64,000 nucleotides of DNA from Paludibacteraceae bacterium (GTDB lineage: Bacteria; Bacteroidota; Bacteroidia; Bacteroidales; Paludibacteraceae): the NCBI GenBank assembly GCA_017394705.1, contig JAFPXH010000009.1:62001-126000 (forward strand), in the 5' to 3' direction. The notes beneath the pieces were generated by a model. It was given only the letters and a program-made list of their open reading frames with translations. It did no database searches and was not told the DNA's origin. The translations under genes and the position numbers were made by a program. Positions 18,738-26,562 of the stretch are shown in pieces. The stretch's first letter is position 1; every line of letters begins with the position of its first letter.

Positions 18738-19754
18738 TTACATGTTTAACAATATACGCTTTGCTTCGGAATTGCCTGCATCAGCTGCTCTTTGGTACCA
18801 TTGTTCAGCCACATCACGATCTTTCGTTACTCCCCGACCTCCGTGATACATTTTAGCGACTTCAATATATGCAGGAGTATAGCCTGCATCTGCCGCCTTT
18901 TTCATGTATGAGAAAGCAGAAGAAAGATTTTTACCGACTCCATTTCCTTCTTTATAGGCAATGGCAACTTTGTAACAAGAAGCAGCATCTCCAGCATCTG
19001 CTTTCGTCCTTGCCTCCTCAAACGGGTCTACTTTCGGTGTCACCGGTTTTGGAGTCACCTTCTCTGTTGACGTAGAGGCTGTTGAAGAATAAGAAGTTGA
19101 TTGCTGTGCTGATTTAGTTGTCTGCTGTGTTACAGAAGGAGATGTTTTTCTTTTATTTGTAGCATTTGATGAAGATGATGTCACTTTTTGAGTGACTGTC
19201 GGCTGTTGCGGTTGTTGAGCCATTTGTTCTGTTTGGGCAACCACCTTCTTGTCTTCCTTATTAGTATCCTTACCGACAAATACAATGATAATTGCTACTG
19301 CAATAATTACCGCTACAACAGCAAGACCAATTGGCCAGCGAGGAGAAGAAGTATAGATAATCGTTTGCTGAGCAGCAGGGGCATTACCAGAAACAGGATG
19401 CGGACGATATTGCTCGCTACCAGGGATAGGATCTACTTTAGACCAATTGACATCACGAGAATAAGACGCCGGAGTTGATACTGCTGTTTGCCTGCGTCGT
19501 TCCTCTTCCAATTCTCGTTTTGCCTCTTCACGAGCACGCTGTTTTTCTTGCTCTATGGTTTGAGCTAATCTGAGCGCTTCTTCCACCGACATACCATGTT
19601 GATTAATCACATGCGTATCATGCGAATCTACCGAGTGATTATCTACGGAGTGATTGTCAATGTTATGCGAATTAGCAGTATTGTTTGAGTTCGTCGCACG
19701 ACTATCATTCAGTACACTATTATTGTTACCCATTTGTTGGCTTCTCTCGTCCAT
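18738..19754 (-). CDS. Membrane-anchored Sel1-repeat protein with His/Asn-rich N-terminus
   Basis: 338 residues. The N-terminus (15-52) is low-complexity with repeated N-H-S-V-D units. A charged coiled coil follows (about 56-90), then a single membrane helix (141-160, PIGLAVVAVIIAVAIIIVFV), a Ser/Thr/Gln-rich linker (about 171-240), and two Sel1-type TPR-like repeats (about 246-335) with A-D-A-G-D and YKEGNGVGKN / YHGGRGVTKD loops. Sel1 repeats bind proteins in signalling and secretion. The topology cannot be fixed, but a cytoplasmic N-terminus and periplasmic Sel1 repeats would place it next to the four exported paralogues. The gap to the SPFH gene is 4 bases. Confidence 0.75.
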   Translation of the reverse strand: MDERSQQMGNNNSVLNDSRATNSNNTANSHNIDNHSVDNHSVDSHDTHVINQHGMSVEEALRLAQTIEQEKQRAREEAKRELEEERRRQTAVSTPASYSRDVNWSKVDPIPGSEQYRPHPVSGNAPAAQQTIIYTSSPRWPIGLAVVAVIIAVAIIIVFVGKDTNKEDKKVVAQTEQMAQQPQQPTVTQKVTSSSSNATNKRKTSPSVTQQTTKSAQQSTSYSSTASTSTEKVTPKPVTPKVDPFEEARTKADAGDAASCYKVAIAYKEGNGVGKNLSSAFSYMKKAADAGYTPAYIEVAKMYHGGRGVTKDRDVAEQWYQRAADAGNSEAKRILLNM

Positions 19755-19758
19755 AATG

Positions 19759-21762
19759 TTATTTTGCGAATAAGTCTGCTAATTCAGTTAACGTACCAGC
19801 TTGCCAATCCTGGCCATTGATGCGTATTATTGTATCCTGTTTAACAAGACCGGCTTGCACAAAGGCACGAATCTGGTCCAATGTAAACGGAACATTACCC
19901 ATAGATGGTACGTAGTATTCCTTTTTATTTTCTTTTTTGGCTTCCTCTTGCTTACCATCTGCATTTTCTTTCCCGCTCGTGTTCTTTCCGCCCTGTGCGG
20001 ATGCGAAACCTGCTAAGGTAACACGCTCCATACGATCCATCATTTTGTCGTACCGGTCGTCCATTCCCTGGTATATTGCAGCCTCGCGCTCGCGCGCCTC
20101 GCGCTCCTTTTCTGCGCGCACAAGGGCTTCTCGCTCACTACTATCAGCCTTATGGATCTCGACAGTTGTATCCATTTCGTGCATCCTCTCGTCATGCTTA
20201 TGTGTGATAGTAGTCATATCCAGTTCATGGGTATAATCCTGCGCCTTCCGCTCCATTTCATCAACTCTTTTAGCTTCCAGTTCTGCTCTATCCGCCTCTA
20301 TTTGCATTTCACGCATTTTGCGCAGGCGCTCCATGGCATCGTTAGCAGCCTCACGCTCTCGCTCCGCACGGATACGCTCAATGGTATCTTCAGTTTTGGC
20401 GTCATTAACCAGTTGCTCGCGATCGAAATCTTTTGCTTTAGCAGTCAATAAGATTTCCATATCCAGTTTTGTTTGCGCTGCACGGGCGGCAGACTCTATC
20501 ATCAGAATCTCATTGATACTAGCCCTTTGGATTTTGCCACCCTCAATCTGGCTGGCAATTTTGTCCACCTCGTCGTCTGAAACCATCTCGCTCCGTTTAA
20601 GATCGTTCAGCGCACTCTTGATTTCCCATTCGCTCTTGGCATCAGCTATTTTACGCTGCGCCTCCAGCATTCGCTCAAACTTGCGGAATTCTTCCCTATC
20701 CAACAGGTCGTCCTTGTTAATTTCTCGAAGGACCTTGTCTAATTCATAGGTACTGCGTGCCTCATGTATTTTTTGCTCGTTCTCAAAAGATACAACACGA
20801 TTCTTCATCTCCTGCGTGCGACGCATGTAGTCCATTTCACGTTCGGCGATGTAAATCTCTTTTGCCAGAGCTCTGAAACGCTCAAAGTCGGCATTATCGC
20901 AGGACATATCCACCACCCGAGTGATGGAGACTCCGTGCAATAAATCACTCAGTTGTACCAGTTCTGCTTCAATTTTAGCCCGCAGTTCCGGCGTAAATCC
21001 GCGTTCGTCAATTATTTCAGATGCTAATTGATGACGCAATACAGCCTCTACGTCTTTTGCTAATTCAGATTGAATATCCTGACGTGTGACTTTCGATTTA
21101 CCGACCAGGTAATGCGGGATAAAATCATTGAAATCTGCCACTTGCAATTGCATAGTCAATCCCACATTGATGGTATTCAGACGGGTTTGTATTGATATCG
21201 GTTGGTACCCATTTCCGTTTTCTTCTACACCAAATACGAGAGGGAAAGATTTATTCAACTTGAGATAGATGCTGACAACACTATCCTTGCGCATATAGTG
21301 CAGGATATCCTCCAGCGATTTTGCATCCTTAATATCTTCTTGCAGATTAACCTTATCACCTACGCGTTTCCCCTTGAATAATGCAACTATCCATTCCCAT
21401 GGCTTTGAATGAACCAATCCTCCTACGCGCTCATTGAGAATTTTGTCAATTTCCTCTTTTGAAGTAAACTCATATGCGCCACTGCTTAATTCAGCAATGC
21501 GCGTACCATCCACATATATATATGCGCTGATGCCTTCCTCAATAATCAAACCTGTTATCTTGTCAAAGTTTTCCAGCTCTGACTCTCTAACATGATATGC
21601 TACTTCGCCGGGAACAATCTTCCAGATAGCTTTATTTTTGTACACTTGAAGAGGATTATTTCGCTCTTCTTCTGTCTTTTGTGCTGGGGACAATTGTGTA
21701 CGACAGTGTGGACACATTTTCCAACTATCCTCAACGAATTTGTGACATTTTGGGCATTCCAT
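19759..21762 (-). CDS. SPFH-like protein with zinc ribbon, long coiled coil and GYF_2-like C-terminus
   Basis: 667 residues. A zinc ribbon (C3, C6, C17, C20) opens the protein; an SPFH/band-7-like region follows (about 40-285) with IVPGEVAYHV, then a long Glu/Arg/Lys-rich coiled coil (about 285-590). The last 50 residues (VPFTLDQIRAFVQAGLV..DTIIRINGQDW) match the GYF_2 fold. The same order (ribbon, SPFH, coil, GYF_2) is seen in proteins annotated 'virion core-like' in bacteria. SPFH proteins build rings or membrane microdomains and often hold proteases such as FtsH. First gene of the eight-gene operon; I infer a scaffold role. Confidence 0.75.
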   Translation of the reverse strand: MECPKCHKFVEDSWKMCPHCRTQLSPAQKTEEERNNPLQVYKNKAIWKIVPGEVAYHVRESELENFDKITGLIIEEGISAYIYVDGTRIAELSSGAYEFTSKEEIDKILNERVGGLVHSKPWEWIVALFKGKRVGDKVNLQEDIKDAKSLEDILHYMRKDSVVSIYLKLNKSFPLVFGVEENGNGYQPISIQTRLNTINVGLTMQLQVADFNDFIPHYLVGKSKVTRQDIQSELAKDVEAVLRHQLASEIIDERGFTPELRAKIEAELVQLSDLLHGVSITRVVDMSCDNADFERFRALAKEIYIAEREMDYMRRTQEMKNRVVSFENEQKIHEARSTYELDKVLREINKDDLLDREEFRKFERMLEAQRKIADAKSEWEIKSALNDLKRSEMVSDDEVDKIASQIEGGKIQRASINEILMIESAARAAQTKLDMEILLTAKAKDFDREQLVNDAKTEDTIERIRAEREREAANDAMERLRKMREMQIEADRAELEAKRVDEMERKAQDYTHELDMTTITHKHDERMHEMDTTVEIHKADSSEREALVRAEKEREAREREAAIYQGMDDRYDKMMDRMERVTLAGFASAQGGKNTSGKENADGKQEEAKKENKKEYYVPSMGNVPFTLDQIRAFVQAGLVKQDTIIRINGQDWQAGTLTELADLFAK

Positions 21763-21845
21763 ATATATAATTATTTAAAGTTAATAATATACAAATAATG
21801 TACGCGTACGCACAAAGAAAGCGCAGACCTCGAGTTGCTTATCTA

Positions 21846-22020
21846 CAAGTCGAGGCCTTCGCATTGCCCAAATAGTCAAATAAACAACAGGAAACCTACG
21901 CTGATATGACAAACCGCTCTGCTACAGACGGTAAAGCAGGGTATAATTGTCACACCCATAGGCATCTACTGCTACTTTGATTTTGACTACTTATTCCGAA
22001 AGTTGCGAAGTTTCGACTTG
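21846..22020 (-). ncRNA. Long-hairpin structured RNA candidate (6S-like architecture) in the operon leader
   Basis: At least five helices nest in order: CAAGTCGA/TCGACTTG closing the ends (21846-21853 with 22013-22020), CTTCGCA/TGCGAAG, TAGTCAAA/TTTGACTA, CCTA/TAGG, TGACAA/TTGTCA (21907-21912 with 21947-21952) and CTGCT/AGCAG at the tip, with internal loops between. This is a 175-nt rod with bubbles, the general look of 6S RNA, though I cannot confirm that family. The strand is chosen because the only matching promoter (22112-22143) reads this way, putting it within the leader of the SPFH operon. No terminator separates it from the SPFH gene. Confidence 0.5.
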
Positions 22021-22111
22021 TCAAACACAAAGCGTCAATAAACGCTATCAATATGTCCGAAAATCCACCCACATAGAAGAAACATATCCCTCCAACGTAG
22101 ATTTTCGGTCG

Positions 22112-22143
22112 CAAAGATACTGCTTTTCGGGGATATATGCAAA
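22112..22143 (-). promoter_or_regulatory. Promoter of the eight-gene SPFH–AAA/peptidase operon
   Basis: Minus strand: TTTG (22143-22140), 20 bases, TATCTTTG (22119-22112), with the extended form TTTGCATATATC. The predicted transcript starts near 22105, giving a leader of about 340 nt before the SPFH ATG. Confidence 0.72.
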
Positions 22144-22481
22144 TAAAAACGCAGAAAAAATTTTTTTTCGCAAAAAGGGGACGGATTTTAGAGTAAAAAA
22201 AGGACAATATCGGATATTGAGTTCGAGTTGCCTCCGATATGCCTCCGATACGCCCTCGAACTGTCTCTGATATCTATTCCGCAAAATGCTGATAATCAAC
22301 ATTTTGTTTCGAGCACATACAACTGCCAAATGTAATGGTGCACAACGGCTTTGATTAAGGAGTCAGGAGTCAGGAATAAAGACTAAAATGTGTCGCCTAT
22401 AGTAACTTGTCTTGACTCTTGACTCCTGATTCTTGATTCTAATGTTTATTCTATTTTTTTTCTAAAATTCCGCATTATTTA

Positions 22482-22513
22482 CTTGCATATGTGCAATTTT
22501 TGTTGTACTTCGG
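22482..22513 (+). promoter_or_regulatory. Decayed promoter
   Basis: CTTGCATATGTGCAATTTTT... matches the secA promoter almost base for base, but the -7 box reads TACTTCGG instead of TACCTTTG. No gene follows. Probably a relic of a duplicated or lost promoter. Confidence 0.45.
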
Positions 22514-22531
22514 ACGCCGCCTTGCAGTAAA

Positions 22532-22580
22532 CTATTCCCCTTTCCGTCAAAGGTTTTCCCCGATTAACGGGGACAACCTC
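22532..22580. repeat. 48-nt hairpin element, copy 1
   Basis: CCCCTTTCCGTCAAAGG, then CCCCGATTAACGGGG and ACAACCTCATCC. It forms two stems (CCTTT/AAAGG and CCCCG/CGGGG). The second copy at 22639-22686 differs by one base in this core. Confidence 0.8.
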
Positions 22581-22638
22581 ATCCCCGAAAGTACGTTCGC
22601 GTTTTACAGAGTATACGCAAGCAGAACGATTTTTTTAC

Positions 22639-22686
22639 CCCTTTCCTTCAAAGGTTTTCCCCGATTAACGGGGACAACCTCATCCG
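22639..22686. repeat. 48-nt hairpin element, copy 2
   Basis: Same element as at 22532 (CCTTCAAAGG in place of CCGTCAAAGG), about 104 bases away. With only two copies and no cas genes nearby it is not a CRISPR array. Confidence 0.8.
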
Positions 22687-22779
22687 ACGTATAGGTATGT
22701 TATATACGCTATCCGCATGGTTATAAGGCTCTCGCTCATCGCGGAGTAAAACTCCGCCATTGAAAAAAATCGTTCGTTT

Positions 22780-22811
22780 CTTGCATATATGAAAAATTTG
22801 TTGTACCTTTG
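22780..22811 (+). promoter_or_regulatory. Promoter of the BspA-like lipoprotein gene
   Basis: CTTG (22780), 20 bases, TACCTTTG (22804-22811), extended as CTTGCATATATG. The transcript would start about 25 bases before the ATG at 22844. Confidence 0.75.
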
Positions 22812-22843
22812 TACCCGATTTTAAATTGCATAATTGTGTGCGT

Positions 22844-23611
22844 ATGAAAAAGATAAGTAAGACGAGTATGTTTTTTGCCGCTTTAGCAGCGATGGTAAGC
22901 CTGCTCTTCGCAGGATGTAATGGACTCACACCGGACAATTATCCGTCTAAGAGCGGGACGGTTGTCACCGAAACAGGAGAATGGGAATGGTCGTACACAG
23001 CGGAAGACCACACGCTGACCATCAGCGGAACCGGAGAAATGACGCCCGAGGGGAACGATTACCGCAACTATCCGTGGCACGCCGAAGACAATTTCCATGA
23101 CGCTATCCGTCACATTTCGGTAAAAAAAGGTATTACGGCTATCGGAGAGAAAGCTTTCTTTAATTGCTATAAAGTAGAGGAAGTCAGCCTACCGCTTGGT
23201 ATAAAGACCATCGGGAAACGTGCTTTCAATGCCTGTTCGATGAAGAGTGTGACGATTCCCAGTTCCGTCTCCTGCATCAGCGATTACGCTTTTGAAGCAT
23301 GCACAAAGTTAGAAAATTTGCAGTTGAACGATTATTTGGATACTATTGGGCATAGCGCCTTTTCTTCCTGCTATAACTTAACTTTGTTAGTTATTCCAAA
23401 GCACGTTAAGGTCATTAAAAGCGAGTTCGTCAGCTACTGCTCTTCGTTAGAAACGATGGAGTTTATCCCTACCACCCCGCCTACTATCATGTCCGAGACT
23501 TTTAATTATAGTTCAGTCAAGACCATCAAAGTACCTAAAGGCTATCTTGACGCCTACCTGAATGCAGAGCATTGGAAGGATCTGAAAGGTATCGACATCG
23601 TAGAGAAGTAA
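22844..23611 (+). CDS. BspA-like leucine-rich repeat (LRR_5) lipoprotein
   Basis: 255 residues. A signal peptide ends in a lipobox LFAGC with C25. Then a short W-x-W-S-Y..HTLTISGTGEM β-region, and four to five BspA-type leucine-rich repeats with the pattern I-G-x-x-A-F-x-x-C-x-x-(L/V)-x-x-(L/V)-x-(I/L)-P. Proteins of this type are surface-exposed and act in binding. I start at ATG 22844 (MKKISKTS), because an upstream ATG at 22826 would leave a poor signal peptide. Confidence 0.85.
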   Translation: MKKISKTSMFFAALAAMVSLLFAGCNGLTPDNYPSKSGTVVTETGEWEWSYTAEDHTLTISGTGEMTPEGNDYRNYPWHAEDNFHDAIRHISVKKGITAIGEKAFFNCYKVEEVSLPLGIKTIGKRAFNACSMKSVTIPSSVSCISDYAFEACTKLENLQLNDYLDTIGHSAFSSCYNLTLLVIPKHVKVIKSEFVSYCSSLETMEFIPTTPPTIMSETFNYSSVKTIKVPKGYLDAYLNAEHWKDLKGIDIVEK

Positions 23612-23638
23612 TTTATTCGAATACTAATAGCCGAAAAC

Positions 23639-24532
23639 ATGAAAAATATAGCTTTTATCATCAATCCCGTTTCGGGAGGACAGGAGACGCAGAAAGAGAA
23701 ACGCAAACTGCCGAAACTGATCATGCAGACACTGGACGCCGAACAATGGTTGCCCAATATTGCGTTCACAGAGTACGCCGGCCATGCGTCGGAATTGGCC
23801 TATCAGTACGCCCGCATGGGGTTCGATGCAGTAGTTGCCGTCGGTGGGGACGGTACGGTGAACGAAGTAGCGCGGGGTCTGAAAAACAGCCAGACAGCCC
23901 TCGGCATCATCCCCATGGGCAGTGGAAACGGCTTTGCGCGCCATCTCAATATTCCCATCAAACCGCAGAAAGCGATTGAGATGATCAACCACTCTGAGCC
24001 TATCTCCGTGGACTACGGATTGGCCAACGGACGGTTGTTCGTCAGCACTTGTGGCACGGGTTTTGATGCTGTAGTGGCAGACCATTTTGCGGGGAGTAAC
24101 AAACGGGGCTTTGCCACTTATTTCCAGAACGTGCTCAAAGAAGTCTTCAGTTACCAACCGCAGACCTATCACCTCGTAGGTGACGGCATTGACCTGACGC
24201 ACAAAGCGTTCCTCATCACTTTCGCCAATGCCAACCAATGGGGATACGAGGCGCTGATAGCACCCAAAGCGAGTGTGCAGGACGGCAAGATGGATATCAT
24301 GCTCATGTCGAGTCATGCCATCTTAGGCAGCGCGAGCCTGGCCTTGAGGCTCTTCGCCGGCAGTATTGACGACAGCCATTTTATGGATACACTGCGTGCC
24401 AAAGAGATAACACTCGAACGGGAGAACCAGGCTCCTTTCCATATAGACGGCGACCCCGTGGAGATGGAGAAAGATATACATATCAAAATCGTTCCGGACG
24501 GACTAAGAGTGCTGGTAGAGAAGAGGTTTTAA
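23639..24532 (+). CDS. Diacylglycerol/sphingosine kinase-family lipid kinase (YegS/DgkB-like)
   Basis: 297 residues of the DAGK catalytic superfamily: INPVSGG at the N-terminus, GGDGTVNEVARGL as the nucleotide-binding GGDGT motif, and GIIPMGSGNGFARHL. These kinases phosphorylate diacylglycerol or long-chain bases; Bacteroidales make sphingolipids, so either substrate is possible. It follows the BspA gene by 27 bases. Confidence 0.88.
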   Translation: MKNIAFIINPVSGGQETQKEKRKLPKLIMQTLDAEQWLPNIAFTEYAGHASELAYQYARMGFDAVVAVGGDGTVNEVARGLKNSQTALGIIPMGSGNGFARHLNIPIKPQKAIEMINHSEPISVDYGLANGRLFVSTCGTGFDAVVADHFAGSNKRGFATYFQNVLKEVFSYQPQTYHLVGDGIDLTHKAFLITFANANQWGYEALIAPKASVQDGKMDIMLMSSHAILGSASLALRLFAGSIDDSHFMDTLRAKEITLERENQAPFHIDGDPVEMEKDIHIKIVPDGLRVLVEKRF

Positions 24533-24559
24533 AGCCCCCAACACCCTAAAAGGGAAGAA
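24532..24559 (-). repeat. Intergenic palindromic element, reverse orientation
   Basis: Read on the minus strand this is CTTCCCTTTTAGGGTGTTGGGGGC, the same palindrome plus G-rich tail as in coaE, fmt and the U32 gene, but here outside any gene. It is followed by a spacer of CATTTGTGATTnGTCATTTGTGAT words up to the dut start. Confidence 0.45.
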
Positions 24560-24605
24560 ATTTGTAATTGCCCATTTGTGATTGGTCATTTGTGATTTGA
24601 GAATT

Positions 24606-25040
24606 ATGGAACTAAAAATTATCAACAAGAGTAATAATCCGCTGCCTCGCTACGAAAGCGCACAGGCGGCAGGAATGGATATACGATGTAATATTGACGC
24701 GCCCATCACTCTCGCGCCGATGGAGAGAAGACTGATACCTACAGGTTTGTTCATCGAACTGCCGGCTGGTTATGAAGCGCAAATCCGTCCGCGAAGCGGT
24801 CTGGCACTCAAACGAGGGTTGACCGTTCTCAACACACCGGGCACTATTGACGCAGACTACCGCGGAGAAGTGGGAGTCATCCTCATCAACCTTAGTGGGG
24901 AACCGCAGACCATCGAACCGGGCGAACGTATATGCCAGATGGTCATCGCCAGACATGAGACACCAGAGGTAATAGAAGTGCAGGAGTTGAGTGACACTGA
25001 ACGCGGAGCCGGAGGGTTTGGACACTCAGGGAGAAAGTGA
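24606..25040 (+). CDS. dut: dUTP pyrophosphatase
   Basis: Trimeric dUTPase, 144 residues, that removes dUTP and supplies dUMP. All five motifs are visible: [21 protein letters not shown] with the catalytic Asp, GERICQMVI, and the C-terminal [11 protein letters not shown] start at ATG 24606 (MELKIINKS) rather than the upstream in-frame ATG 24582, because the upstream part is translated word repeat. It heads a run with TPR, DUF4292 and EnvC-like genes, an order I know from other Bacteroidales. Confidence 0.95.
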   Translation: MELKIINKSNNPLPRYESAQAAGMDIRCNIDAPITLAPMERRLIPTGLFIELPAGYEAQIRPRSGLALKRGLTVLNTPGTIDADYRGEVGVILINLSGEPQTIEPGERICQMVIARHETPEVIEVQELSDTERGAGGFGHSGRK

Positions 25041-25112
25041 AAGTGAAAGGTGAAAAGTGAAAAGTTAAAAGTGAAAAGTGGAAAGTACATATTAGGAAGA
25101 GTGTTAGGGCTT
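25030..25112 (+). repeat. Word repeat and duplicated leader, copy 1
   Basis: GAAAGTGAAAGGTGAAAAG.. words followed by GGAAAGTACATATTAGGAAG and a TTAGGGCTT..GTCCTTTC stretch. It recurs almost unchanged at 26568-26642 before a different gene. It covers the end of dut, the spacer and the signal-peptide codons of the TPR gene. Confidence 0.8.
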
Positions 25113-26051
25113 ATTGTCCTTTCAATTTTCATTTTTCAATTTTCACTTTCCGCTCAGACTACGGAGCAGCAACAGCAATTCTCCTATTACTGGTATGCCG
25201 CAAAGCAAGCTATTGACCAGGAACGGTACGCTGATGCTTTGGCGTTGTTGGAGTTCTGCCGGGCTATCAAACCTAACGACGGGCAGACTCTCACTTTCCT
25301 CGGCGTTCTCTATGACGGCATAGGCGAGAAAGAGTTGGCGCTGGAGACGTTCAGACAAGCTTTCGAAGCCGACCCGCGCGATCAATGGTACAGATATGTG
25401 TATGCCCTGTTGGAGCAACGGACAGAAGAGGCGCAGAAAACGGCCGTGCAAGCAATGGAAAAAGCACAGAAAGCAGCGCCAAAGGATGAACAGATAGCAG
25501 AGCAATTACTGCGACTCTATATCAGCGACCAGCAATGGAAGAAAGCCGTTAAGACGCAAGACAAATTGGATAAAATACGAGGGTTTGATGCCATGAGTGC
25601 GCTCAACCGTTACCGCATTTATGCTATGTGGGGAAAGCCTAAACAAGCAATCGCGGCAATAGACCAGTACTTGGAGCAAGACCCTTCGGATGTGCGTTTT
25701 CTGTTATTCCGCTTGGAATTGATGGAGCAGACGCATGCCAAGTCCTCCGATTTACGAGCGATGTACGAACGCGTGCTAACCATGGACCCGCATAACCTCA
25801 TGGTACTCAACAACTACGCCTACCATCTGGCTACACATGGCGGAGACCTCAAGAAAGCGGAACAGATGAGTGCGCTCACCATCCGGGAGGATCCTGACAA
25901 CGCTGTTTATTTAGATACATACGGATGGATTATGCACTTACAAGGGCAGAACGAATTGGCACTGTTCTACCTCAAACGGGCGTTGCAGAGTGCTAATCTT
26001 ACTGACACATCAAGAAATGAAATTGAGAAACATATTAATAGTATTAAGTAG
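25050..26051 (+). CDS. Exported TPR-repeat protein
   Basis: 333 residues. The most likely start is GTG 25050, inside a GAAAAGTnAAAAGTG word repeat, so the first residues (KSEKLKVKSGKY) are translated repeat. A signal peptide follows, ending near SLSAQ, then six or more TPR units (for example ERYADALALLEFCRAIKPND, KELALETFRQAFEADP, NELALFYLKRALQSA). TPR proteins act as periplasmic scaffolds. Its 3' end overlaps the DUF4292 lipoprotein. The leader is almost the same as that of the EnvC-like protein at 26543. Confidence 0.82.
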   Translation: MKSEKLKVKSGKYILGRVLGLIVLSIFIFQFSLSAQTTEQQQQFSYYWYAAKQAIDQERYADALALLEFCRAIKPNDGQTLTFLGVLYDGIGEKELALETFRQAFEADPRDQWYRYVYALLEQRTEEAQKTAVQAMEKAQKAAPKDEQIAEQLLRLYISDQQWKKAVKTQDKLDKIRGFDAMSALNRYRIYAMWGKPKQAIAAIDQYLEQDPSDVRFLLFRLELMEQTHAKSSDLRAMYERVLTMDPHNLMVLNNYAYHLATHGGDLKKAEQMSALTIREDPDNAVYLDTYGWIMHLQGQNELALFYLKRALQSANLTDTSRNEIEKHINSIK

Positions 26052-26562
26052 CTGCTTGTTGTTAGCCGGTTGTGGCGCAAAGCGGGCGGTTGTCAGTCAT
26101 GAACCGGTGACTCCCCCCTGGCACACTTGTCTGATACAGAGTGCACGGGCCAAAGTAGCAATGGACGGAACGAAAATATCCGCCACGGTAACAATGCAGA
26201 CGGTATATGACTCCATGCTCGTCATCAGCGTCATGCCACTATTCGGCATCGAGATGATGCGCCTTGAGGCCACGCCGCTCGAGCTCATCGCCATCGATAA
26301 AATGCATGGTCAGTATGCCAAAGCCTCTTTTGCGGACCTGAACCGCAAACTGACGCCTTCGCTCAACTGGGATGTGCTGCAACAGATATGCGCCGCGGAA
26401 CTGCCTACAGGAAATAAAACCGCGCGCTTACTCTACTCCTTTGGAGAGAAAACGATTGAACTCACAATTGAATACCCCGAGCGAAAAACGGATGTGCCCG
26501 TCAAAGTGTATAACCTACCGCTCAACAAATACGCACAAGTGGATGTGTCAAAATTTCTTTGA
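26017..26562 (+). CDS. DUF4292 lipoprotein
   Basis: A 181-residue lipoprotein; signal peptide with lipobox LLAGC, C19. The body matches DUF4292 (LolA/LolB-like fold in Bacteroidetes): QSARAKVAMDGTKISATVTMQTVYDSM and ISVMPLFGIEMMRLEATP. Proteins of this fold bind lipids or lipoprotein acyl chains, so a part in outer-membrane lipoprotein traffic is plausible but not shown. I start at 26017 (MKLRNILIV); it overlaps the TPR gene by 35 bases. Confidence 0.78.
   Translation: MKLRNILIVLSSCLLLAGCGAKRAVVSHEPVTPPWHTCLIQSARAKVAMDGTKISATVTMQTVYDSMLVISVMPLFGIEMMRLEATPLELIAIDKMHGQYAKASFADLNRKLTPSLNWDVLQQICAAELPTGNKTARLLYSFGEKTIELTIEYPERKTDVPVKVYNLPLNKYAQVDVSKFL

Larger units (their letters stand above)
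22144..22779. other. Gene-free region rich in word repeats and hairpins
   Basis: No coding frame is believable. In order: a hairpin GTTCGAG/CTCGAAC (about 22221-22261) whose loop repeats GCCTCCGATA twice; a word block GGAGTCAGGAGTCAGGA (22360-22376) answered about 45 bases later by the inverted words TTGACTCTTGACTCCTGA (near 22412-22430); a promoter-like stretch with a broken -7 box (22482-22513); two copies of a 48-nt hairpin element (22532 and 22639); and a GCGGAGT/ACTCCGC hairpin (22741-22757). It looks like a site where short repeats and old gene ends have piled up. Confidence 0.55.

Noticed and set aside
22532..22686. Possible CRISPR remnant
   Set aside because: Only two copies, 104 bases apart, self-complementary in two stems, and no cas genes.
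22741..22757. GCGGAGT/ACTCCGC hairpin as a terminator
   Set aside because: No T-run follows on either strand; on the plus strand it is followed by A-rich sequence.
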